A DNA stretch of 12,568 nucleotides. Source: Planctomycetaceae bacterium (GTDB lineage: Bacteria; Planctomycetota; Planctomycetia; Pirellulales; Thermoguttaceae). The stretch's first letter is position 1, and every line of letters starts with the position of its first letter. A program made the translations under genes and the position numbers. The stretch spans positions 1 through 12,568 of the forward strand of contig JAIRYX010000345.1 of the NCBI GenBank assembly GCA_031267635.1, written 5' to 3'. Below the pieces are notes generated by a model. It had not been told where the DNA came from. It was given only the letters and a program-made list of their open reading frames with translations, and did not search any database. Shown one piece after another: positions 1 through 6,288 of the stretch.

Positions 1-168
1 GTCACCGGTTACGGCGCGCTCGTCACCGGTTACGGCGCGCTCGTCACCGGTTACGGCGCGCTCGTCACCGGTTACAGAACCGCCGTCGCGTGTTCCGGCG
101 GCTTCGTGGTACACCACGACGGCTCCGCGGTACACCCCGACGGCTCTGCGGATATTCCCGAATAGCTT
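1..168. repeat. 21-bp-period tandem array 1
   Basis: Three identical 21-bp units (1-21, 22-42, 43-63, each beginning GTCACCGGTTACGGC) are followed by a partial copy at 64-75. Diverged units then hold the same 21-bp register: 85, 106, 127 and 148 begin GTC, GTG, GCG and GCG, and 97-117, 118-138 and 139-159 share a CGGCTC.GCGG core. The array runs off the left edge of the window, so its full length is unknown. Frame 1 is open from position 1 to a TAG at 163-165 (VTGYGAL heptads), so this could be the C-terminal end of a heptad-repeat protein. I prefer non-coding because the two other arrays with the same period do not keep one reading frame or any shared peptide. The array is markedly GC-rich compared with the array at the other end of the window. 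Confidence 0.85.
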
Positions 169-173
169 GCGGG

Positions 174-297
174 CAAGGGACTTACGAGACAAAAGAGGCA
201 CAAGGGACTTGGGGGACTTGCTTTGCGGTTTCTTGAGCAATTTTTTGAACGGCTTCCCTTGTCTCGGAAGTCCCCAGAGTCCCACTTGTTCCTTGTG
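174..297. other. Inverted-repeat leader with GGGACTT motifs
   Basis: This stretch follows array 1 and precedes the oxidoreductase. GGGACTT occurs at 177, 204 and 213 on the plus strand, and the complementary AAGTCC form occurs in 268-275. Position 177-192 pairs with 259-274 (15 of 16 complementary), GGGGACTT at 212-219 pairs with AAGTCCCC at 268-275, and CACAAGG at 199-205 pairs with CCTTGTG at 291-297. Not all pairs can form together, so alternative folds are possible. The structure ends about 80 nt before the oxidoreductase start and could lie in its transcript. No run of T follows, so it does not look like an intrinsic terminator. Its function is unknown. A 68-codon open frame at 167-373 crosses it but has low-complexity composition and no ribosome site. 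Confidence 0.5.
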
Positions 298-378
298 TCA
301 TCCTTTCGCAGGAGCTTTTTCCTGCCCTAACGCCTTCATTGTTTCTCAAATACTCACATTTTTTGAAAGGTAACGCTT

Positions 379-1665
379 ATGTCAACAACTCAAACAACCC
401 GTCGTTGTTTTTTAAAACATTCCGCTACGTTAGCGGCTATCGGAGTTGCCGTTCCGACATTGATTCCGCGTTCTGCGCTTGCCCAGGACGGAAAAGTCGG
501 AGCGAATGACCGAATCCTTGTCGGTTTTGTTGGAACCGGCGGACGAGCAAGGCAATTGATGACGCATATTCCGCAGGAACGTGCGCGAATCGTTGCCGTT
601 TCCGATCTCCGCCGCAGCAAAATGGAACAAGCGGTCAAAGAGAAAAAAGAGCAAGGACAAATCGATAACGTTGAGCAATGGAAATTGTACGACAGCGATT
701 GGGAATTGTTCGATAAGGAAAAGCTGGATTGCGCTTTTGTTATTACGCAGGATTTTTGCCGCACGCTTTGCGCGATGCACGCGATAATGTCCGGCTTGGA
801 CGTTTATGCCGAAAAAGCGTTGACGACGTATATTTCGGAAGGACGCGCGTTGGTGGATTGTGTCCGCAAGCACAACAAAATTCTGCAAGTCGGCAGTCAA
901 CAGCGTTCGATGCGGCTCAACGATTTCGGCTGCGCGTTGGTTCGTGAAGGAAAACTCGGCAAGATTAAAGTGGTTCAGGCGTGCAATTATCCGAGCGGAC
1001 GGCATATCCCCAAGGATTTGGGCGAAGAGAATTGTCCGGCGGATTTGAATTGGGATAAATGGCAGGGACCGACGGAATACCGAAAGTTTCACGGCTCGCT
1101 TCTCGGCTGGATGCAATGGAAAGAATACGCGAACGGCGAAATGACAAACTGGGGTGCGCATGGCATTGACCAAGTCCAATGGGCAGTCGGCGCGAGCCAA
1201 TCGGGACCGGTCGAGCTTTGGCCGCTCGAAGAAAACGCCGGCAAAGTCGGCATGAGATATGCGAACGGCGTCACCGTGCGTTTGGAGTTAGACAACGGTC
1301 CGATGGGCGGCGCGATTTTTCGAGGCGAAAACGGAAATCTTGAAATCAATCGCAATTTGTTGCGTGCGAATCCTGAAGAGCTAGCCAAAGACGCGCCGGA
1401 CGCCGATCCGCCGGAAGGTCCGACATGGATTGCCCGCCCGCATATCGAAAACTTTTTCGATTGCATGGTCTCTCGTAAACTTCCGAACGCCGACGTAGAG
1501 ATCGGACATCGAAGCATTACGACATGTCACTTGATCGGAATTACTCGCGACTTAAACCGCCGCTTGAGATGGAATCCTGAAAAAGAACAATTCATCGACG
1601 ATGACGAAGCGAACAAATACGTAAATCGTCCGCGTCGCAAGGGTTTTGAATTTCCAATGTTTTGA
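379..1665 (+). CDS. Tat-exported Gfo/Idh/MocA family oxidoreductase
   Basis: A 428-residue NAD(P)-dependent sugar or cyclitol dehydrogenase-type protein. Residues 8-13 read RRCFLK, a twin-arginine motif, followed by a hydrophobic stretch and an A-x-A|Q-type cleavage site near residue 35, so it should be exported folded by the Tat system. The Rossmann domain starts at about residue 45 with a GxGGR nucleotide loop (residues 52-56). The usual EKP motif that carries the conserved lysine is here EKA (E145-K146-A147). The conserved substrate-side motif reads WGAHGIDQV (H261, D264). Length and architecture match the many secreted oxidoreductases of planctomycetes, where they are thought to act on sugars from polysaccharide breakdown; the substrate cannot be read from sequence. 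The start is supported by AAAGG 9 nt upstream. It is transcribed alone and is convergent with prfA. Confidence 0.92.
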   Translation: MSTTQTTRRCFLKHSATLAAIGVAVPTLIPRSALAQDGKVGANDRILVGFVGTGGRARQLMTHIPQERARIVAVSDLRRSKMEQAVKEKKEQGQIDNVEQWKLYDSDWELFDKEKLDCAFVITQDFCRTLCAMHAIMSGLDVYAEKALTTYISEGRALVDCVRKHNKILQVGSQQRSMRLNDFGCALVREGKLGKIKVVQACNYPSGRHIPKDLGEENCPADLNWDKWQGPTEYRKFHGSLLGWMQWKEYANGEMTNWGAHGIDQVQWAVGASQSGPVELWPLEENAGKVGMRYANGVTVRLELDNGPMGGAIFRGENGNLEINRNLLRANPEELAKDAPDADPPEGPTWIARPHIENFFDCMVSRKLPNADVEIGHRSITTCHLIGITRDLNRRLRWNPEKEQFIDDDEANKYVNRPRRKGFEFPMF

Positions 1666-1677
1666 GCGAACATGATT

Positions 1678-1703
1678 ACGGTTTCGCTTGCGGGCGAAAC
1701 CGT
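1678..1703. terminator. Hairpin between convergent genes
   Basis: A perfect 10-bp stem (ACGGTTTCGC, 1678-1687, with its complement at 1694-1703) closes a 6-nt loop. It lies 12 nt after the oxidoreductase stop and about 70 nt after the prfA stop. Neither side has a clean T-run, so it is a structural candidate for a shared terminator, not a canonical one. Confidence 0.5.
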
Positions 1704-1773
1704 TGGTTTCTATCCGCCTGTTTCGCAGGGAACGTGATGAAATAGGAAACGTGTTTTCAAGAATAACGTGTTT

Positions 1774-2847
1774 TCATTCCGGCGTCCCAAATGCGCTACG
1801 GAGTTCTTGCCGCTCATATTCGAGAAGACCGTCCACCATGTATTCAAGACGTCCGCTCAAAATGACGTCGAGTTTATAAACGGTCAAGTTGATCCGGTGG
1901 TCGGTGACGCGGTTTTCCGGGAAATTGTAAGTGCGAATCCGCTGGCTACGGTCGCCGCTACCGATTTTCGTTTTGCGTTCTTCGGAACGTTTGCGGTCTT
2001 CCTGCTCCCGATAATAATCATAAACTCGTGATTTTAGCACGCGAATCGCTTTGGCAAAATTTTTATGCTGACTCTTTTCGTCTTGGCAACTCACGACGAT
2101 TCCGGTTTCGTAGTGCGTCAAACGTACCGCCGACTCGGTTTTATTGACGTGCTGACCGCCCGGACCGCTGGAGCAAAAACGGTCGTAGCGGTAACTTTCC
2201 GGCGGAAGGTCAACTTCAATATCTTCCGGTTCCGCCATAATTGCGACAGTTGCAGCGGAAGTATGAATTCGCCCTTTCGCTTCGGTTTCCGGCACTCGCT
2301 GCACGCGGTGTCCGCCGCTCTCAAACTGCAAATGGCGGAAACATCCTTCACCGTCAATTGCCAGCACAACTTCTTTGAATCCGCTAAGCTCCGTTGAATT
2401 CATTGACATCAATTCGACTTTCCAGCCCTTGTCTTCGCAATAATGTTTGTACATCTCATACAAATCGCGAGCAAAAAGTGCGGCTTCATCGCCACCGGTT
2501 CCCGCGCGAATCTCAAGAATGCAACTGGAACGATTTGCATCCTCGCCGCCGATTGTCATGTCGAGTAACTCGTTCCAAAGCGTTTCGCGTTCTTCTTTGA
2601 ATTCCGGCAACTCCATTTCCGCCAATTCTTTAAGTTCGGCGTCGTGTCCATTAAGAATTTCGTTGGCTTCCTCGATCTGTTCATTGAGCTGCTTGAATCG
2701 ACGATATTTTGTCGCAAGTTTTGCAATTTGCCCATGCTCCCGCGCGACCGACTGCATCCTCGATGTATCGGCAAGAACTTCAGGGTCAGACATTTGGCGT
2801 TCCAACTCCGTAAAACGATTCAATTTGTCTTCAAGTAACTGTCGCAT
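1774..2847 (-). CDS. prfA: Peptide chain release factor 1
   Basis: A 357-residue class I release factor that recognises UAA and UAG in the ribosomal A site and triggers peptide release. The N-terminal helical domain (about 1-105) is followed by the tripeptide anticodon PxT, here P186-E187-T188 in the context RVQRVPETE, which identifies RF1 and not RF2. The catalytic GGQ is at 230-232 in SSGPGGQHVNKTES. The charged REQEDRKRSEERKTKIGSGDR-type C-terminal segment is typical. Length is normal for the family. The start matches the usual RF1 N-terminus (MRQLLEDKLNRF) although no Shine-Dalgarno sequence is visible; a possible promoter places the transcript start only a few bases upstream. The frequent partner prmC does not follow; the next gene is convergent. 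rpmE lies upstream but behind its own terminator. Confidence 0.97.
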   Translation of the reverse strand: MRQLLEDKLNRFTELERQMSDPEVLADTSRMQSVAREHGQIAKLATKYRRFKQLNEQIEEANEILNGHDAELKELAEMELPEFKEERETLWNELLDMTIGGEDANRSSCILEIRAGTGGDEAALFARDLYEMYKHYCEDKGWKVELMSMNSTELSGFKEVVLAIDGEGCFRHLQFESGGHRVQRVPETEAKGRIHTSAATVAIMAEPEDIEVDLPPESYRYDRFCSSGPGGQHVNKTESAVRLTHYETGIVVSCQDEKSQHKNFAKAIRVLKSRVYDYYREQEDRKRSEERKTKIGSGDRSQRIRTYNFPENRVTDHRINLTVYKLDVILSGRLEYMVDGLLEYERQELRSAFGTPE

Positions 2848-2860
2848 GATTTAAAACAAG

Positions 2861-2889
2861 AATATAAATTTCCTAATAAATTTTAGTAA
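2861..2889 (-). promoter_or_regulatory. Possible prfA promoter
   Basis: On the minus strand TATATT (2861-2866) lies 17 bp downstream of TTACTA (2884-2889), which is a poor -35 match. Transcription would begin near 2854, only about 7 nt before the prfA ATG, which would fit the lack of a Shine-Dalgarno site. The foldback repeat 2893-3010 abuts the -35 element. Confidence 0.3.
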
Positions 2890-2892
2890 CTT

Positions 2893-3010
2893 CTAACTCA
2901 TGTTACGCATGAGCTATCGTAACTCTTCAGCCGCTCCCAATAAATCCGCACGGGGCGACTGAATAGTTACGTTTCCTGAATGTTAATCGATCATGCGTAA
3001 CATGAGCTTC
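2893..3010. repeat. Nested foldback repeat, copy A
   Basis: Outer arms CTCATGTTACGCATG (2897-2911) and its exact complement (2992-3006) enclose a second inverted pair: 2919-2935 matches the reverse complement of 2954-2970 with few mismatches (GTAACTCTTCAGCCGC against GTAACTATTCAGTCGC). The left outer arm is itself a small palindrome (CTCATG-TTACG-CATGAG). Read on the minus strand, blocks of this element recur in the same order on the plus strand at about 9629-9846. It sits directly upstream of prfA. No ORF is present. It resembles a REP- or MITE-like non-autonomous element. Confidence 0.7.
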
Positions 3011-3342
3011 TACAAACCATTATTAGCCCCAGAGAACAGAAAATAAAGAGACTTATGCACTACGAATACACGAATGGAGCTAATATCCAGACGCTAGGAG
3101 ACAGTTAAGGTTAGTTTGCCACAACTTTATACATTTTGAAAGCTTTGCCTCACGCCCATCAAAGCTCCCCTGCCTAAATTTTATTCGCATATTTGGGGCT
3201 AAAAAATCCAATTGCAATCTTTAGATTTATATCTAATACAAGTTTGTTATAAAAATTTTCTAAAACAATCTCTCTGGTTAGTTGTCTTTATTATGTTCTA
3301 GAAAAAAAATATCAATTAGAGATTTCAGCGCAACACAAAGAA
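3011..3342. other. AT-rich gap, nothing recognised
   Basis: Between the foldback repeat and the rpmE terminator no gene, tRNA or convincing promoter was seen. The open frame 3282-3812 on the plus strand runs antisense through rpmE and has no family resemblance. Confidence 0.5.
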
Positions 3343-3369
3343 AAAAGCGGGGCAAAAATCCCTGCTTTT
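3343..3369 (-). terminator. Intrinsic terminator of rpmE
   Basis: On the minus strand a 10-bp stem (AAAAGCAGGG pairing with CCCCGCTTTT, one G-U pair, 7-nt loop) is followed directly by a T-rich tail (TTTTTTCTTTG). It starts 23 nt after the rpmE stop codon. It separates rpmE from prfA, so the two are probably not co-transcribed. Confidence 0.8.
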
Positions 3370-3392
3370 CAAAAAATAAGAAATATGGCGTG

Positions 3393-3614
3393 CTAACCTT
3401 TTTTCTTAAGACCATAGCTGCCGGCGAATTTGGAGCGGAATTTTTCAATTCGCCCCGCCGTATCAACATATTTGAGCCGTCCGGTATAAAACGGATGACA
3501 AGCGTTGCAAATATCGACTTTCAATTCCGGTTTTGTACTTCGGGTAACAAACGAATTTCCGCAACCACAGGTGACTTTCGTTTCCACATATTTGGGATGA
3601 ATACCATCTTTCAT
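3393..3614 (-). CDS. rpmE: 50S ribosomal protein L31, zinc-binding type
   Basis: A 73-residue ribosomal protein of the large subunit. It starts MKDGIHPKY and contains the L31 signature with C16-x-C18 and C36-x-x-C39 (CGC and CNAC), so it is the cysteine-containing, zinc-binding form. The HPFYTG segment and basic C-terminus are typical, as is the length. The start is supported by TAGGAG about 10 nt upstream. It has a candidate promoter about 60 bp upstream and a strong intrinsic terminator downstream, so it is likely a single-gene unit. In many bacteria rpmE neighbours prfA; here the order is kept but a 545-bp gap with a foldback repeat separates them. L31 of this type often falls under zinc-dependent control when a cysteine-free paralogue exists; none is in the window. 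Confidence 0.97.
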   Translation of the reverse strand: MKDGIHPKYVETKVTCGCGNSFVTRSTKPELKVDICNACHPFYTGRLKYVDTAGRIEKFRSKFAGSYGLKKKG

Positions 3615-3677
3615 TTTCGTAAACTCCTACCAATTCTTGGCTTAACGCGATTTTTTGTCGCTTTAACGTTTTTCTTC

Positions 3678-3706
3678 TCTATAGTTTGCTTCAACCAAAT
3701 CAACAA
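3678..3706 (-). promoter_or_regulatory. Candidate rpmE promoter
   Basis: On the minus strand TTGTTG (3701-3706) and TATAGA (3678-3683) are separated by exactly 17 bp, a good sigma-70-type match. The start would lie near 3671, giving a leader of about 55 nt with a proper Shine-Dalgarno site. Confidence 0.5.
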
Positions 3707-3800
3707 GAATAACAGATTTTACCTCAAATACTCACAAAAATCAAGAGGGGGAGTTTGGAGAAATAATTATTCAGAGCTTTTATGGTCGTGGTTTGAAAAT

Positions 3801-3839
3801 TTGGGGAGTTAATTGATCGATTTTCCCGCAAGTCCCCAA
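3801..3839. terminator. Hairpin downstream of the autotransporter gene
   Basis: TTGGGGAGTT (3801-3810) pairs with AAGTCCCCAA (3830-3839) with one mismatch and a 19-nt loop. In the minus direction it follows the autotransporter stop by about 50 nt and is followed by ATTTTC, so it might be a weak terminator. The GGGGACTT core also occurs next to array 1. There is no strong T-run. Confidence 0.3.
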
Positions 3840-3886
3840 TGACCGTTGATGGCGCAGTTATGACTTACTAAAGTCTATCGCATTTT

Positions 3887-5854
3887 CTAAAATGTTTGCT
3901 GAAAACCGACGGTGGCAGTTTGGTAGTATGAATTGTTTTCGCCGAAATCAGCGTTGTAATCGACATAAACCATGCGGCTACGGTCGGCGGAAAGATTGAT
4001 TTGTAAGCCGAGATTCGCCGAGATGAACGCTTTGCCAAGATCAACACCTCGTACCTCAAACGCCGGACCGCCGCCGATAAACGACGCTTGCGAATAATAT
4101 CTTTGATCGCCGCCGAGTAAGTATTTGTAAAACGCTCCGCCGTACAAACTGCGTGCCGAATCGCCATATTCCGCATTCAATCCGGCGCGTCCGATATGGC
4201 GAGTTATCTCTGTTTTGTCGAAAGAAAGTCCAATGGCAGAATTGCCGGTTTCGTCCGCTTCTTTCTGGCGAAGATACAAATAGTCGTAACCAATCGTCGG
4301 TTTGAGAACTAAAAATGCGCCGGTATAAATCGGACGAACAATCTCTGCGCTGAACGTTCCCGTATTTCCTTTGAAATTCGAACGGAACGTTTGAGGCGAA
4401 TTAAATGCAACGTTTCGTGTCATGTCGTAATATTGATAACCATAGCCGCCCCAAGCTTTCAACTCCAACGCATTCAAAACACGCGAAGCGGCGTACGCTC
4501 CGATGAGAAAATCGTCCAAATCCGCTTTGCCGCGCGGGTGACGAAGTTCCGGGCGACCGTAGCCAAACATCACGCCAAATGCACTTTTGCCGCCAATAAG
4601 CGTTTGATCGAATCCGCCGACAAATCCGTAACCGTCAAGCGAATATTCCGCCGCGTTGCCATCGCTATGAACGCTGTTATTCACATAATATGGACGTAAC
4701 CAAACTGCGCGGCGGCTTGGTGCGGCGGCTAATCGGTATTGCGGACCGAAAAAGATATGTCCGTTTTGCGAATCCCATCCAACATGATCAAACGCCATTC
4801 TGCCGGGAGACGCGAGCGGTAACGCCATTGTTTCCGCGCGAATTTCGCCGGAAATATCATTATAAAGTGTCCGTAATTCCGCATCGTGCATATTCCAAGC
4901 TTGCTGCATAAACGAATCCAACGCGGACGACGGCAAACGATGAATGGCGTCCAATGTTTGCCCGACGCTTCGTTCATTCCACGTTTGCGTAAAATTGCTG
5001 TAAGGATTCGCGCTGGGCGTGAAAGTCAGCAAAACCGATTTGCTGTTTTCAATATTCCACTCAAGCGTTCCGTATCGCTTTTGCGAGAGCCGGACGTTGC
5101 CAAAATCGTTTTCAATTGTTCCGTTGGTGCTTTCAAGAATTTTCGCATTGATTGGCGTTGTGCCGTAATTTCCGTATTCCGGCGTAACAAATAATGATGC
5201 ACCATTGAGATTAACTTTATTTTCCGCCGTAATTTTTCCTGCTTGCAATGATGAATTGAGCATATTGAACGTAATACCAATCGTTGATGTTGCATCAAAC
5301 GACAGATCGCCGCCGGTGATTCGCAAATCACCGTTTGCTCCGGCGACATTGAACTGCGTATTTTTTTCGACGTAAACGCCTTGCGATGCGTTCAATTTTC
5401 CCGCACTATTCACGACAGAATTATTATCGAAAGTGATTGTACCGGTTCCCGCGTCCAAAAGCGTATTTTCCGATTGCGTTAAATAAGCGTTATCGAAAAT
5501 CGCTTCGCCGTTAAAAAGAATCTGACCGAAATTTCTCATATCGACTTTTCCGCCGCCGGTTACGCCGAGAACGCCGGTTCCGTCCAAAGTTGATGATGAC
5601 GGCGAAGAAATACCGTTGACTAACAAGGTCGAATCATTTCCGGTAATCAACAACGTTTCATGTTCATTACTATTTTCGCCAAGAACAACGTTATCAGCCG
5701 TTTCTTCGCCGGTGATTGTTTTTAATTGGGACTGCGCGTAAGCAGCGCGATCAATTGAAACAGCGGATAGAAACAATACACAAAGAATAAAGAAACTATT
5801 CTGAATATGTTTCAAATCAATAACGGAAAAACTTAATTTTTGCGTGGAACCCAT
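3887..5854 (-). CDS. Autotransporter, type Va-like, outer-membrane beta-barrel
   Basis: A 655-residue protein with three parts. A Sec signal peptide has a hydrophobic core at about 20-33 and ends AYA|Q near residue 40. A passenger of about 250 residues follows, rich in G, N, S, T and V with short repeating strands (for example GTGTITFDNNS), as in beta-helix passengers. From about residue 381 (RRAVWLRPYY) to the end it has the alternating aromatic and glycine pattern of an autotransporter barrel (PF03797-like), finishing FQQTF with the terminal aromatic residue used for outer-membrane insertion. The passenger is short, and no protease, lipase or pertactin-like binding motif is evident, so its role is unknown; display of a surface adhesin is a guess. 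No Shine-Dalgarno site is visible before the ATG. It is divergent from the DUF11-repeat gene and followed by rpmE on the same strand. Confidence 0.88.
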   Translation of the reverse strand: MGSTQKLSFSVIDLKHIQNSFFILCVLFLSAVSIDRAAYAQSQLKTITGEETADNVVLGENSNEHETLLITGNDSTLLVNGISSPSSSTLDGTGVLGVTGGGKVDMRNFGQILFNGEAIFDNAYLTQSENTLLDAGTGTITFDNNSVVNSAGKLNASQGVYVEKNTQFNVAGANGDLRITGGDLSFDATSTIGITFNMLNSSLQAGKITAENKVNLNGASLFVTPEYGNYGTTPINAKILESTNGTIENDFGNVRLSQKRYGTLEWNIENSKSVLLTFTPSANPYSNFTQTWNERSVGQTLDAIHRLPSSALDSFMQQAWNMHDAELRTLYNDISGEIRAETMALPLASPGRMAFDHVGWDSQNGHIFFGPQYRLAAAPSRRAVWLRPYYVNNSVHSDGNAAEYSLDGYGFVGGFDQTLIGGKSAFGVMFGYGRPELRHPRGKADLDDFLIGAYAASRVLNALELKAWGGYGYQYYDMTRNVAFNSPQTFRSNFKGNTGTFSAEIVRPIYTGAFLVLKPTIGYDYLYLRQKEADETGNSAIGLSFDKTEITRHIGRAGLNAEYGDSARSLYGGAFYKYLLGGDQRYYSQASFIGGGPAFEVRGVDLGKAFISANLGLQINLSADRSRMVYVDYNADFGENNSYYQTATVGFQQTF

Positions 5855-6288
5855 ATTTTTTCATCGCAAGGAAAATGTTTACTTAAAATGACAAATAATA
5901 TTTCAATTCTCTTTTCCTAATAAAAGGAAAGCGGTGGAATCGTAGTAAAAACTTGTGAGTGATACAATACCTTTTCTCTTAAATTCTTATAATTTTAAGA
6001 AATTTTATCTTTTAGATTTTTGCAACACGAAAAAAATGCAAGTTTGGGGTAAATTTTCCTCTTTACGGCAAAATAAAAGTAATAATCCGTAAAAAACTTG
6101 CGAGTGGTATTCTTTTTTTAATCTTTCTTTTTCGGTTGTTCGATACAAAGAAATGACAAAGTTTTTTCATGCAATAGTCCATGATTTTAAAACGGACTGT
6201 CTGACAAAAAATAAGGCATAACGTTTTTGCGTCAAAGAAAAGCGATTGACCGTTTTTCGGCTTGGTTTTCAGAAAGAAAGAAAACGCG
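5855..6288. promoter_or_regulatory. AT-rich divergent region with a direct repeat
   Basis: This region between two divergent surface-protein genes has no gene. An imperfect direct repeat, AAAACTTGTGAGTGATA (from about 5947) and AAAACTTGCGAGTGGTAT (from about 6093), lies about 145 bp apart, each followed by a T-rich stretch and preceded by GTA. These could be binding sites of one regulator or promoter-associated elements. No confident -35/-10 pair was found for either gene. Confidence 0.4.

Noticed and set aside
1..168. CRISPR array
   Set aside because: Units are contiguous 21-bp tandem copies with no constant repeat separated by unique spacers, and no cas gene is present. The same applies to the arrays at 9862 and 12380.
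430..1200. 256-codon minus-strand frame inside the oxidoreductase
   Set aside because: Shadow of the real gene; the plus-strand protein has clear Tat and Rossmann motifs.
2855..3392. tRNA or other known RNA gene in the rpmE-prfA gap
   Set aside because: No T-arm-like sequence or cloverleaf was found; the structure there is explained by the foldback repeat and the rpmE terminator.
3282..3812. 176-codon plus-strand open frame
   Set aside because: It lies antisense to rpmE and across its terminator and promoter, has no ribosome site and no recognisable domain.
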